64,000 nucleotides of DNA from Aminipila butyrica (GCF_010669305.1 NZ_CP048649.1:682001-746000), one strand, 5' to 3'. Shown: positions 26,128-34,619, counted from the first letter of the stretch. Translations and numbers: made by a program. The notes: generated by a model from the sequence alone, not told the origin.

Positions 26128-27056
26128 GCGACATAACAGTAATCGGCGGTATTGCAGCAGACATTGAAGGCCACCCTTATGAGGAATTGAAGAAAGGGGA
26201 GTCCAATCCCGGGAAAATCTCGGTGGCTTATGGCGGCGTAGGCCGGAATATTACAGAAAATTTGGCCAGGCTTCAGGCGGAGGTGACCTTTGTGTCCGCG
26301 GCAGGGCAAGACTTTGCAGGGCGGATGGCAGTTCAGGAGCTGGCAGCTCTGGGCGCCGATGTAGAGCATGTACACTTACTAGAGGGGGAAAATACAGCAA
26401 TGTATCTGTCCATCTTGAACAGCGTCGGCGATATGGAGATGGCGTTGTGCAACATGGATGTGCTGGAGCGCATTTCCGGGCATATTATCGACAGAGCGCT
26501 GCCTCGGATGCGAGCTTCTAAGATTGTGGCCTTGGATGCCAATCTAACCGAGGATGTTCAGGTTTATGTGATGGAGCAGCTGGCAGAGGTGCCACTGTTT
26601 TTAGACCCCGTATCAGCGCCCAAGGCAGAGCGTTCCAAAAATCATATTGGCCGTTTCCATACCATTAAGCCAAATGTAGGGGAAGCAGAGATTTTATCTG
26701 GATTGGAAATCAGCAGTGAAAAGGATTTGGCAGAGGCTGGGCGGTATTTCCTGTCTCAGGGGGTGAGGCGAGTATTTATTACCTTGAATGCCCGCGGTGT
26801 ATATTATAAAGATGCGTCTACAGAGGGGATTCTTCGCCCGGGGACGGTGGAACTGATCAGTGCTACTGGGGCTGGAGACGCCTTTTCAGCAGCTATTTTA
26901 GATAGTTTTGTCCGGGGGCTTTCTGTGGAGGCGACAGCTCGCTATGGTATGGCGGCTTCGGGGGTGGCTATGGCGTCCAAGACGGCAGTGAATCCACAAA
27001 TGAGCCGAGAAACCTTGGAAGCGAAGCTGAAGCTTTTGGCACAGGAAGACAAGTGA
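26124..27056 (+). CDS. PfkB-family kinase, pseudouridine kinase-like
   Basis: A ribokinase-like sugar kinase of 310 residues. Family motifs are VAYGGVGRNITENLARL (~36-52, the first PfkB signature) and ISATGAGDAFSAAIL (~245, the catalytic Asp and anion hole). The opening GGIAADIEGHPYEEL and the SNPGKI segment resemble pseudouridine kinase (PsuK/YeiC). No psuG glycosidase is adjacent, so the substrate is inferred only from motif resemblance. It is translationally coupled to the uridine-kinase-like gene through an ATGA overlap. Confidence 0.78.
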   Translation: MSDITVIGGIAADIEGHPYEELKKGESNPGKISVAYGGVGRNITENLARLQAEVTFVSAAGQDFAGRMAVQELAALGADVEHVHLLEGENTAMYLSILNSVGDMEMALCNMDVLERISGHIIDRALPRMRASKIVALDANLTEDVQVYVMEQLAEVPLFLDPVSAPKAERSKNHIGRFHTIKPNVGEAEILSGLEISSEKDLAEAGRYFLSQGVRRVFITLNARGVYYKDASTEGILRPGTVELISATGAGDAFSAAILDSFVRGLSVEATARYGMAASGVAMASKTAVNPQMSRETLEAKLKLLAQEDK

Positions 27057-27118
27057 TGTGGCGACCTGCCATAGCTTTCTGTTAATAAAAAACGGAACAA
27101 TTGAAAAGTATTGAATAT

Positions 27119-27154
27119 AAAGACCTGATAAACCTTGGTTTATCAGGTCTTTTA
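27119..27154 (+). terminator. Terminator after the PfkB kinase gene
   Basis: A 14-bp perfect stem AGACCTGATAAACC/GGTTTATCAGGTCT with a TT loop is followed by TTTTA. It isolates the ribosomal supercluster from upstream transcription. Confidence 0.9.
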
Positions 27155-27337
27155 GTGAGTTAAACAAAAAAATAAAAAAATAATTTTATAAAAAGAAGAA
27201 AAAAACAAAAATCGTCAGCTTTTGACTGTGAAACACCAGGAGCAGTGTGCAGATACCGTTTGCTGTGAGCATTGAAATAGGCCAAAAGCAGCAGTAAAAA
27301 AACTTCAAAAAACCCTCAACTATTTTTGAAAAAAGTC

Positions 27338-27366
27338 TTGCAATGAGAAAAAAAATGGTATATAGT
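27338..27366 (+). promoter_or_regulatory. Promoter of the S10-spc-alpha supercluster
   Basis: TTGCAA (27338-27343) and TATAGT (27361-27366) are separated by 17 A-rich bases, 242 bases before rpsJ. It is the only promoter-like sequence I see upstream of the ribosomal genes. Confidence 0.7.
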
Positions 27367-27369
27367 ATA

Positions 27370-27607
27370 AAGGCTTGCTTAAGGCGATGAAGTAGGAAGT
27401 TGCTGAGCTATCAGGTAATTTCTACGGAGAATTGTCCCCACAAGATGGGGGCGAAGGGATTCGCCAGCTTTTCGTCTGTGCTGATAAAATGAAACACACG
27501 GACACGTGTGCAAAGTGAGCAAACATGGGCATGCGTTGAAAAAGCGGGAGTTTGAACCCCTTGTACAGGCATAGCGAAAACGTACAAAAAATTAGGAGGA
27601 AGAAAAA
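27370..27607 (+). promoter_or_regulatory. Structured leader of rpsJ (ribosomal protein autoregulation candidate)
   Basis: The ~235-base untranslated leader holds three clean adjacent hairpins: CCCCA/TGGGG (27436-27450), GGCGAA/TTCGCC (27450-27465) and CACACG/CGTGTG (27495-27510). It ends in an AGGAGGAAG ribosome site. S10-operon leaders in other bacteria bind L4 to control the operon. Whether this one does cannot be told from the sequence alone. Confidence 0.5.
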
Positions 27608-27919
27608 ATGAGCGAACAACAAAAAATCAGAATCAAGCTTAAGGCATACGATCACAAATCACTGGATCTGTCTGCAGCTAAGATTGTTGAGACAGCTAAG
27701 AAGACTGGTGCTGATGTATCAGGACCGATTCCGCTGCCAACAGAAAAAGAAGTGGTGACCATCTTGAGAGCGGTACACAAGTACAAGGACAGCAGAGAGC
27801 AGTTCGAACAGAGAACTCACAAGAGATTGATCGACATCACAAACACTACACCGAAGACGGTAGATGCTTTGATGAAGCTTGACTTACCGGCTGGCGTAGA
27901 CATCGAGATCAAATTATAA
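27608..27919 (+). CDS. rpsJ: 30S ribosomal protein S10
   Basis: The 103-residue S10 carries the family features IRIKLKAYDHKSLD at the N-terminus and SREQFEQRTHKRLIDI in the middle. It is the first gene of the supercluster, behind a long structured leader and an AGGAGGAAG ribosome site. S10 sits in the 30S head and also serves as NusE in antitermination. A 124-base gap to rplC contains no gene. Confidence 0.98.
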   Translation: MSEQQKIRIKLKAYDHKSLDLSAAKIVETAKKTGADVSGPIPLPTEKEVVTILRAVHKYKDSREQFEQRTHKRLIDITNTTPKTVDALMKLDLPAGVDIEIKL

Positions 27920-28043
27920 GAGTAAGGGTACTCCCCTTAGAAAGATTGCATGAGAGTGAGATCGGCTGGAGACTGCGTCCTGTGTTGCAGAAATAAGCCG
28001 CGATTAAAACCAGGGCAATCCGCTGTAAGAAAAGGAGAAAAAT

Positions 28044-28679
28044 ATGAAAACAATCTTGGGAAAGAAAATCGGCATGACACAGATTTTCTCAGAAGCAGGA
28101 GAAGTAATTCCTGTAACAGTTATTGAAGCTGGCCCTGTAGTAGTAACTCAGGTGAAGACAGTTGAAACAGACGGCTATGAAGCTGTACAGGTTGGATTTG
28201 GCGATACAAAGCCTCACCGGGTGAACAAACCCCAGACTGGACACTTCAACAAGAACGGTCTGGCTCTGAAAAAGCACTTGGCTGAATTCAGACTGGACGA
28301 AGGCGAAAGCTACGAAGTTGGACAGACCATCACGGCTGCTGACTTTGAAATCGGCAAGAAGCTGGACGTTACAGGTACTTCAAAGGGTAAGGGAACTCAG
28401 GGTAACATCAAGAGACACGGACACCACAGAGGTCCTACAACTCATGGTTCCAAGCACAAGAGACTGGCTGGCGCGTTGGCGGCAGGTACCTATCCTTCCA
28501 GAGTATTCAAGGGCAACAAAGGTCCGGGAAGAATGGGTCGTGACACGGTGACTGTACAGAACGTGGTTCTGGTAAAGGTTATCGAAGAGAGAAACCTGAT
28601 GCTGGTAAGAGGCGCTGTACCGGGGCCTAAAGGCGGTCTGGTACGCGTTCAGTACGCAGTAAAAGGTCAGGACAAATAG
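28044..28679 (+). CDS. rplC: 50S ribosomal protein L3
   Basis: L3, 211 residues, begins with the invariant KTILGKKIGMTQIFSEAGE and has the conserved Gly-rich loop around HGSKHKRLAGALAAGTYPSR, which reaches toward the peptidyl transferase centre. It is the second gene of the cluster, preceded by AAAGGAG. Confidence 0.98.
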   Translation: MKTILGKKIGMTQIFSEAGEVIPVTVIEAGPVVVTQVKTVETDGYEAVQVGFGDTKPHRVNKPQTGHFNKNGLALKKHLAEFRLDEGESYEVGQTITAADFEIGKKLDVTGTSKGKGTQGNIKRHGHHRGPTTHGSKHKRLAGALAAGTYPSRVFKGNKGPGRMGRDTVTVQNVVLVKVIEERNLMLVRGAVPGPKGGLVRVQYAVKGQDK

Positions 28680-28708
28680 ATAAAACTTCAGAAAGGAGGA
28701 AGTAGAAA

Positions 28709-29332
28709 ATGGCAAAAGTAACTATGCTAAACATGGCAGGAACAGAAGTTGGCAGCATTGATTTAAACGATGCGATCTTCGGTATTGAACCGAATCAGAA
28801 CGCTGTTCATGCAGTAGTAAAAAATTATCTGGCTAACCAAAGACAGGGTACACAGTCAGCTAAAAATAGAGGCGAAGTTCGGGGAGGCGGTAGAAAGCCT
28901 TTCAGACAGAAGGGAACCGGTCGTCACAGACAGGGAAGCACCACAGACCCATCACAGGTTGGCGGTGGTGTAGCTTTCGCTCCGAAGCCGAGAGACTACA
29001 GATATACCGTTCCTAAGAAGCTGAGAAGACTTGCAATGAAGTCCGCTCTTTCCTCAAAGGTGCAGGAGAAAGAAATCATCGTATTAGATACGCTGAACTT
29101 TGAAGCTCCGAAGACAAAGGAAATGATTAAGGTGCTGGGCAACGTAAACGCTGCAAAGAAAGCGCTGATCATCCTGGCTGAGAAGGACGAAAACGTGATT
29201 CGTTCCGCAGCTAACATTCCGGGAGTAAGAACTGCTTTAGTAGGCACGATGAATGTATACGAGATTATCAATTACACTAGCTTCATCGTAACGAAGGAAG
29301 CAATCAATAAGATTGAGGAGGTGTATTCCTAA
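28709..29332 (+). CDS. rplD: 50S ribosomal protein L4
   Basis: L4, 207 residues, shows the extended loop RGGGRKPFRQKGTGRHRQGS that lines the exit tunnel and the segment FAPKPRDYRYTVPKKLRRLA. L4 is the regulator of the S10 operon in some bacteria. Its stop overlaps the rplW start (TAATG). Confidence 0.98.
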   Translation: MAKVTMLNMAGTEVGSIDLNDAIFGIEPNQNAVHAVVKNYLANQRQGTQSAKNRGEVRGGGRKPFRQKGTGRHRQGSTTDPSQVGGGVAFAPKPRDYRYTVPKKLRRLAMKSALSSKVQEKEIIVLDTLNFEAPKTKEMIKVLGNVNAAKKALIILAEKDENVIRSAANIPGVRTALVGTMNVYEIINYTSFIVTKEAINKIEEVYS

Positions 29333-29622
29333 TGAGAACAGCTTACGACGTAATAATCAAGCCGGTTATCTCTGAAACAAGCATGGATAACGCCCAGGCA
29401 AAGAAGTACACTTTCAAAGTTGCTACCAACGCTAACAAGACTGAAGTGAAGTTAGCTGTTGAAGAAATCTTTGGTGTAGAAGTAGAAAAAGTAAACATCA
29501 TGAATGTTCAAGGTAAAGTAAAGAGAATGGGAAAAAACATTGGCAGAACTGCGGCTTCCAAGAAGGCGATTGTCACCCTTACAGATAACAGTAAGGAAAT
29601 CGAGTTTTTCCAGGGTCTATAA
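29332..29622 (+). CDS. rplW: 50S ribosomal protein L23
   Basis: L23, 96 residues, with the hallmark DVIIKPVISETS near the N-terminus and VEEIFGVEVEKVNIMNVQGK. It borders the tunnel exit and docks trigger factor and SRP. It overlaps rplD by one base. Confidence 0.98.
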   Translation: MRTAYDVIIKPVISETSMDNAQAKKYTFKVATNANKTEVKLAVEEIFGVEVEKVNIMNVQGKVKRMGKNIGRTAASKKAIVTLTDNSKEIEFFQGL

Positions 29623-29637
29623 GGAGGGACGAAAAAT

Positions 29638-30471
29638 ATGGGAATCAGAAAGTATAATCCGACCACTCCTGGCTTAAGAGGAATGACGGTTTCAACATTT
29701 GAAGAAATTACAACCAGCACGCCAGAAAAGTCTCTGACTGTAACTCTTAAAAAGCATTCCGGAAGAAATGTAAGAGGTAAGATTACAGTAAGACACAGAG
29801 GTGGCGGATACAGACCGAAGTACAGAATTATCGACTTTAAGAGAACTAAAGACGGTATTCCAGGCAAGGTTACAACGATCGAATACGATCCGAACAGAAG
29901 CGCAAACATCGCCCTGATCGTTTACGCAGACGGTGAAAAGAGATATATCATCGCACCGAACAAGCTTCGCGTAGGAGATGTAATCGTGTCCGGCGCTGAC
30001 GCAGATATCAAAGTTGGAAACGCGCTGCCGCTGGCTAACATTCCAGTAGGTACCGTGATTCACAACGTTGAACTGAAGAGCGGCAAGGGGGCACAGATGG
30101 TTCGTTCCGCAGGAAACGGCGCTCAGCTTATGGCAAAGGAAGGCAACTACGCTCAAGTAAGACTGCCGTCCGGCGAAGTTCGGAAGGTCCGCATCGAGTG
30201 CAGAGCTACTATCGGTGAAGTAGGAAACGGCGATCACTCCAACATCCAGATCGGTAAGGCCGGAAGAAAGAGACACATGGGTTGGAGACCGACTGTAAGA
30301 GGTTCCGTAATGAACCCGAATGATCACCCACACGGCGGTGGTGAAGGTAAGACAGGAATCGGTCGAGTTAGTCCGGTTACTCCTTGGGGTAAGCCTGCTC
30401 TTGGCTTGAAGACGAGAAAGAAGAAAAAAGCTTCTAATCAGTATATCGTAAAGAGAAGAAATGAAAAGTAG
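29638..30471 (+). CDS. rplB: 50S ribosomal protein L2
   Basis: L2, 277 residues, needed for peptidyl transfer and subunit association. It starts GIRKYNPTTPGLRGMTVS and contains the conserved MNPNDHPHGGGEGKTGIGR stretch whose histidine is near-universal. The length is normal. Confidence 0.98.
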   Translation: MGIRKYNPTTPGLRGMTVSTFEEITTSTPEKSLTVTLKKHSGRNVRGKITVRHRGGGYRPKYRIIDFKRTKDGIPGKVTTIEYDPNRSANIALIVYADGEKRYIIAPNKLRVGDVIVSGADADIKVGNALPLANIPVGTVIHNVELKSGKGAQMVRSAGNGAQLMAKEGNYAQVRLPSGEVRKVRIECRATIGEVGNGDHSNIQIGKAGRKRHMGWRPTVRGSVMNPNDHPHGGGEGKTGIGRVSPVTPWGKPALGLKTRKKKKASNQYIVKRRNEK

Positions 30472-30486
30472 GAAGGAGCATAGATA

Positions 30487-30765
30487 ATGGGTAGATCACT
30501 TAAAAAGGGCCCTTTCGTAAACGCTAAGCTTTTAAAAGCTATCATAGCGATGAATGACGCGAATGAAAAGAAAGTAATCAAGACATGGTCAAGGCCATCT
30601 ACAATATTCCCACACATGGTGGGACACACCATAGCAGTTCATGACGGTAAGAAGCACGTTCCTGTATACATTACAGAGGACATGGTAGGACATCGGTTAG
30701 GAGAGTTCGCTCCGACTAGAACCTACAGAGGCCACGCTGCCGACAAGACTACGAAGAGAAAATAA
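30487..30765 (+). CDS. rpsS: 30S ribosomal protein S19
   Basis: S19, 92 residues, with GRSLKKGPFVNAKLL at the start and the core TWSRPSTIFPHMVGHTIAVH. It binds the 30S head with S13. Position and spacing are as usual between rplB and rplV. Confidence 0.98.
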   Translation: MGRSLKKGPFVNAKLLKAIIAMNDANEKKVIKTWSRPSTIFPHMVGHTIAVHDGKKHVPVYITEDMVGHRLGEFAPTRTYRGHAADKTTKRK

Positions 30766-30784
30766 GTAAAGGAGATATAAGAAG

Positions 30785-31120
30785 ATGGAAGCAAAAGCAA
30801 TTGCAAAATACGTAAGAATGTCTCCTATCAAGCTGAAGCCTGTTACTGATTTAGTAAGAGGAAAAGACTTAAACGAGGCACTTACCATTTTAAAGTTCAC
30901 GCCTGGTAAGGGTTCTGAAGTAATTGAAAAGGTTGTTAAGTCTGCTGCTGCAAACGCTGAAAACAACTTCGATATGAATCCGGATAACCTATATGTTGCT
31001 GAGGTTTATGCTCACCAGGGACCAACTATGAAGAGATGGAGAGCGGGAGCACAAGGTAGAGCATCAGTAATCCTTAAGAGAAGCAGTCACATTGGTGTCA
31101 CTCTTAAGGAAAGAAACTAA
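30785..31120 (+). CDS. rplV: 50S ribosomal protein L22
   Basis: L22, 111 residues, opens with AIAKYVRMSPIKLKPVTDLV. Its C-terminal beta-hairpin (GPTMKRWRAGAQGRASVI) reaches the exit tunnel near the macrolide site. Family length and operon place are normal. Confidence 0.98.
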   Translation: MEAKAIAKYVRMSPIKLKPVTDLVRGKDLNEALTILKFTPGKGSEVIEKVVKSAAANAENNFDMNPDNLYVAEVYAHQGPTMKRWRAGAQGRASVILKRSSHIGVTLKERN

Positions 31121-31137
31121 GATAGGAGGTTCGTTGA

Positions 31138-32028
31138 ATGGGTCAGAAAGTAAGTCCACATGGTTTAAGAGTGGGCATTATAAAAGACTGGGATTCTAAG
31201 TGGTATGCAGGAAAGAATAACTTTTCAGATTTTCTTGTAGAAGACCAGAAGGTTCGGGAATTTACAAAGAAAAAATTATATGTTGCAGGCGTTTCTAGGG
31301 TACTGATCGAAAGAGCAGCTGCAAACAAGATTAAGGTAATCGTGCTGACGGGTAAACCAGGTATGGTTATCGGAAGAGCTGGAGACGGCATCGAAGCCCT
31401 GAAGAAGGACTTGGTAAAGCTGACTGGCAAGGAAGTAGAAATCAGCATTGTGGAAATCCGCAAGGTAGAGATGGATGCGCAGCTGACAGCAGAGAGCATT
31501 GCTCAGGCATTAGAAAGACGTATCTCTTTCAGAAGAGCGATGAAGCAGGCTATCGGACGGACCATGAAGTCTGGTGCTAAGGGTATCAAAGTTCTTTGCT
31601 CTGGAAGACTGGGTGGAGCTGAAATCGCTAGAAACGAAAAGTACAGCGAAGGAAATGTTCCTCTGCACACTTTGAGAGCTGATATCAACTACGGCTTTGC
31701 TGAGGCGGATACCACTTACGGCAAGATTGGTGTCAAGGTTTGGATTAACCATGGCGAGATCCTGGAAAAGGGCTTGAAGAGTGCTATTCCGGCTGAAAAA
31801 GAAGGCAGAAGAGACCGAAACGACAGAAGAGACGGTGACAGAAGACCGAGAAATGACCGAAACGACAGAAGAGACGGTGACAGAAGACCGAGAAGAGATC
31901 GGGACGCTAAGCCGGAACTGCCAAAGGCTGTAAACCCAAGAGTTCGTAAGACTCCGAAAGTAACAGCTGCTCCTGTAGCGGAAGCTGCTGAAGCTCCTGC
32001 AGTAGAAAACGTAGAAGTGACAGAATAA
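31138..32028 (+). CDS. rpsC: 30S ribosomal protein S3 with repetitive C-terminal extension
   Basis: S3, part of the mRNA entry tunnel of the 30S subunit. Residues 1-~215 are a normal S3 core (MGQKVSPHGLRVGIIKDWDS, KH-domain loop VIGRAGDGIE, and the C-terminal domain ending GEILEKGLKSAIP). Instead of stopping near residue 220, it runs to 296. A highly basic-acidic stretch holds two tandem 14-residue copies of DRNDRRDGDRRPR(N/R), followed by a Pro/Ala/Glu-rich tail. The DNA repeat has a 42-base period (31813-31896). The extension may be disordered and RNA-binding. Confidence 0.95.
   Translation: MGQKVSPHGLRVGIIKDWDSKWYAGKNNFSDFLVEDQKVREFTKKKLYVAGVSRVLIERAAANKIKVIVLTGKPGMVIGRAGDGIEALKKDLVKLTGKEVEISIVEIRKVEMDAQLTAESIAQALERRISFRRAMKQAIGRTMKSGAKGIKVLCSGRLGGAEIARNEKYSEGNVPLHTLRADINYGFAEADTTYGKIGVKVWINHGEILEKGLKSAIPAEKEGRRDRNDRRDGDRRPRNDRNDRRDGDRRPRRDRDAKPELPKAVNPRVRKTPKVTAAPVAEAAEAPAVENVEVTE
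31813..31896 (+). repeat. Two tandem 42-bp repeats inside rpsC
   Basis: Two nearly identical 42-base units (31813-31854 and 31855-31896) stay in frame and encode the Arg/Asp-rich 14-residue repeats of the S3 tail. Such units can expand or contract by slippage. Confidence 0.9.
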
Positions 32029-32106
32029 TAGATAGAAGAGCCGGGTGCGGCGAAAGCCTTAGGCTGACACCGTGCTTGCGGCGCATGAGAAGGGAGGAAG
32101 ACAGCG

Positions 32107-32541
32107 ATGTTAATGCCAAAGCGCGTTAAACGCAGAAGAGTCCATAGAGGAAGAATGAAGGGCGTTGCAACTAAGGGCAACAAAATTGCTTACGGTGAAT
32201 ACGGTCTTGTTTCAGAAGAATGTGGTTGGATCACCTCAAACCAGATCGAGGCTGCCAGAATAGCTATGACCAGATCGATCAAGAGAGGTGGTAAAGTATA
32301 TATCGATATTTTCCCACACAAGCCGGTTACAAAGAAGCCTGCTGAAGTACGAATGGGTTCTGGTAAAGGTGCTCCGGAGTATTGGGTAGCTGTTGTTAAG
32401 CCAGGCCGGGTAATGTTCGAGATCGCAGGGGTCTCCGAAGAAAAGGCCAGAGAAGCTATGCGACTTGCTATGCACAAGCTACCGGTAAAGTGCAAGTTTG
32501 CCATCAAGAGCCAAGAAAACACAGAGGGTGGTGAAGCATAA
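32107..32541 (+). CDS. rplP: 50S ribosomal protein L16
   Basis: L16, 144 residues, begins LMPKRVKRRRVHRGRMKG and contains the segment RVMFEIAGVSEEKAREAMRLA. It organises the A-site region of the 50S. A 78-base GC-rich spacer before the gene can form stems with GGTG/CACC and GCCG/CGGC arms. It overlaps rpmC by one base. Confidence 0.98.
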   Translation: MLMPKRVKRRRVHRGRMKGVATKGNKIAYGEYGLVSEECGWITSNQIEAARIAMTRSIKRGGKVYIDIFPHKPVTKKPAEVRMGSGKGAPEYWVAVVKPGRVMFEIAGVSEEKAREAMRLAMHKLPVKCKFAIKSQENTEGGEA

Positions 32542-32744
32542 TGGAATTAAAGAAGATGAGAGAGATGACAGATACTGAGCTGACTGCTGAGTTGAAGAAG
32601 ATGAAGAACGAACTGTTCAACTTGAGATTCCAGCACGTTACTGGCCAGTTAGAAAACCCGATCAAGCTGAGAGATACAAAGAAGCAGATCGCACGAGTTA
32701 AAACTATTATCAGAGAAAAAGAACTTACAAAGGTTCAGGGCTAA
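32541..32744 (+). CDS. rpmC: 50S ribosomal protein L29
   Basis: L29, 67 residues, two-helix protein with ELKKMREMTDTELTAELKKM at the start and FNLRFQHVTGQLENP in the middle. It lies at the tunnel exit and starts within the rplP stop codon. Confidence 0.97.
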   Translation: MELKKMREMTDTELTAELKKMKNELFNLRFQHVTGQLENPIKLRDTKKQIARVKTIIREKELTKVQG

Positions 32745-32762
32745 TAGAAAGGAGGATGTAAT

Positions 32763-33023
32763 ATGACAGTTGAGAGAAACAGAAGAAAGACTAAGGTCGG
32801 TATCGTGGTTAGCGACAAGATGGATAAGACTATCACTGTTGCGATGGAAGACTTCGTAAGACATTCCCTTTATGGAAAAGCCGTAAAGAGAACGAAGAAA
32901 GTCAAGGCTCACGATGAAAGCAACGAGTGCAATATCGGAGATAAAGTAAGAATTATGGAAACAAGACCTCTGTCCAGAGACAAGAGATGGAGACTTGTGA
33001 ACATTATTGAAAAGGTTAAATAA
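32763..33023 (+). CDS. rpsQ: 30S ribosomal protein S17
   Basis: S17, 86 residues, OB-fold primary 16S rRNA binder. Features are KVGIVVSDKMDKTITVAMED and GDKVRIMETRPLSRDKRW. Preceded by AAAGGAGG. Confidence 0.98.
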   Translation: MTVERNRRKTKVGIVVSDKMDKTITVAMEDFVRHSLYGKAVKRTKKVKAHDESNECNIGDKVRIMETRPLSRDKRWRLVNIIEKVK

Positions 33024-33038
33024 AGGAGGCACCAGATT

Positions 33039-33407
33039 ATGATTCAGACAGAAACTAGATTGAAGGTTGCTGACAATTCAGGTGCGAAGGAACTGTTATG
33101 TATCCGTATTCTTGGCGGTACTAGCCGCAAGTCTGCGAATATTGGAGATGTAATCGTTTGCGCTGTTAAGGAAGCAACACCCGGCGGCGTTGTTAAAAAA
33201 GGCGACGTTGTTAAGGCTGTAATAGTTAGAACGAAGACTGGCGCCAGAAGAAGTGACGGTAGCTATGTAAAGTTCGATCAGAATGCAGCTGTGATCATTA
33301 AGGAAGATAAGAACCCAGTTGGAACTCGTATCTTCGGACCAGTAGCCAGAGAGCTGAGAGATAAGAGCTTTATGAAGATCGTGTCATTGGCACCAGAAGT
33401 ACTATAG
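33039..33407 (+). CDS. rplN: 50S ribosomal protein L14
   Basis: L14, 122 residues, opens IQTETRLKVADNSGAKELLC and ends RDKSFMKIVSLAPEVL, both family-typical. It forms an intersubunit bridge and is the first gene of the spc part of the cluster. Confidence 0.98.
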   Translation: MIQTETRLKVADNSGAKELLCIRILGGTSRKSANIGDVIVCAVKEATPGGVVKKGDVVKAVIVRTKTGARRSDGSYVKFDQNAAVIIKEDKNPVGTRIFGPVARELRDKSFMKIVSLAPEVL

Positions 33408-33421
33408 GAGGTGTTCTAAGG

Positions 33422-33727
33422 ATGCATATTAAAAAAGGCGATACAGTGTTAGTAATCACTGGTAAAGATAAAGGCAAGAAGGGCAAAGTTCTCAAGGCTA
33501 TGCCGAAGGAGAACAGAGTCATCGTAGAGGGAATCAACATGCAGACCAAGCATCAGAAGCAGACCAGAACGGCTAAATCTGAAATCAAGCATGTAGAAGG
33601 ACCAGTTCACGCATCTAACGTGATGTTCTACGACAGCAAAGCAAAGGCTCCTACGAGAGTTGGATATAAGATCGAGAACGGTAAGAAGGTTCGCGTATCC
33701 AAGAAGACCGGAGCAGTAATAGATTAA
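33422..33727 (+). CDS. rplX: 50S ribosomal protein L24
   Basis: L24, 101 residues, with the KOW motif at the N-terminus (KKGDTVLVITGKDKGKKGKV). It initiates 50S assembly and lies in its normal position before rplE. Confidence 0.98.
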   Translation: MHIKKGDTVLVITGKDKGKKGKVLKAMPKENRVIVEGINMQTKHQKQTRTAKSEIKHVEGPVHASNVMFYDSKAKAPTRVGYKIENGKKVRVSKKTGAVID

Positions 33728-33744
33728 GAAAGGAGGAGACGATT

Positions 33745-34287
33745 TTGACAGCTAGACTGAAAGAAACATACAAGAACGAAGTATTTAAGGCCATGATCGA
33801 AAAGCATGGATATAAGAATGTAATGGAAGTTCCTGTTCTCGAAAAGATTACCATCAATATGGGTCTGGGAGAAGCGAAGGAAAACGCTAAGATTCTGGAG
33901 ACTGCCGTAGAGGAATTAGCCCTCATCAGCGGACAGAGACCGGTTATCACCAAGGCAAAGAAGTCCATCGCAAACTTCAAGGTTAGACAGGGCATGCCTG
34001 TTGGCGCAAAGGTTACTCTGAGAGGAGATAACATGTATGAGTTTGCTGACAAGCTCTTTAATGTCGCTCTTCCTAGAGTAAGAGACTTTAAGGGTGTAAG
34101 CAAGAACTCCTTTGACGGCAGAGGAAACTACTCCATGGGTATCAAGGAGCAGTTGATCTTCCCAGAGATGGAGTACGACAAGATTGATAAGATCAAGGGT
34201 ATGAATATCGTATTTACGACAACAGCTAAGACCGACGAAGAAGCAGCTTCCCTGCTGCAACTTATGGGATTGGCGTTTGAGAAATAG
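33745..34287 (+). CDS. rplE: 50S ribosomal protein L5
   Basis: L5, 180 residues, the 5S rRNA-binding protein. Features are NVMEVPVLEKITINMGLGEA and GNYSMGIKEQLIFPEMEYDK. The start codon is TTG, supported by AAAGGAGGAG 5-10 bases upstream and by the family N-terminus. The 85-base spacer after it contains a perfect 18-bp palindrome. Confidence 0.97.
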   Translation: MTARLKETYKNEVFKAMIEKHGYKNVMEVPVLEKITINMGLGEAKENAKILETAVEELALISGQRPVITKAKKSIANFKVRQGMPVGAKVTLRGDNMYEFADKLFNVALPRVRDFKGVSKNSFDGRGNYSMGIKEQLIFPEMEYDKIDKIKGMNIVFTTTAKTDEEAASLLQLMGLAFEK

Positions 34288-34297
34288 GGAACCGAAG

Positions 34298-34352
34298 TTT
34301 GGACGGCGTTGCCGAGGAGAAGCTTTTAAAAGCTTCCTGGACTTCGCCCAGA
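34298..34352 (+). repeat. Palindromic hairpin between rplE and rpsN
   Basis: A perfect palindrome GAAGCTTTTAAAAGCTTC (34319-34336) lies within a longer imperfect stem whose outer arms are CGAAGT and ACTTCG. No T-tract follows, so it is not a plain terminator. It could be an RNase processing or regulatory site in the spc mRNA. Confidence 0.5.
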
Positions 34353-34372
34353 GATCATAGTAGGAGGTTAAG

Positions 34373-34558
34373 ATGGCAAAGACATCTCTCAAAGTAAAAC
34401 AGGCTAGAAAACCGAAGTTTTCTACTCGTGCATATACAAGATGCAAGATTTGCGGAAGACCACATTCTGTATTAAGAAAGTATGGAATCTGCCGAATCTG
34501 TTTCAGAGAACTTGCTTATAAGGGAGAAATCCCAGGCGTTAAAAAGGCAAGCTGGTAA
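34373..34558 (+). CDS. rpsN: 30S ribosomal protein S14, zinc type
   Basis: The 61-residue zinc-binding form (type Z) of S14, with C-x-x-C...C-x-x-C in CKICGRPHSVLRKYGICRIC. Type Z S14 is typical of Firmicutes and other zinc-replete lineages. AGGAGG precedes the ATG. The spacer to rpsH holds a TTGCGGAGG/CCTCGCAA stem. Confidence 0.97.
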   Translation: MAKTSLKVKQARKPKFSTRAYTRCKICGRPHSVLRKYGICRICFRELAYKGEIPGVKKASW

Positions 34559-34619
34559 TTTTTAAAATTGATTGCGGAGGCCCCCAGGGGAACCTCGCAA
34601 GGAAAGGAGAACATTCAGA

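Noticed and set aside
31716..32183. Long reverse frame opposite rpsC tail and rplP
   Set aside because: Mirrors the Arg/Asp repeat on the other strand, giving Leu/Ser repeats; no start signal.
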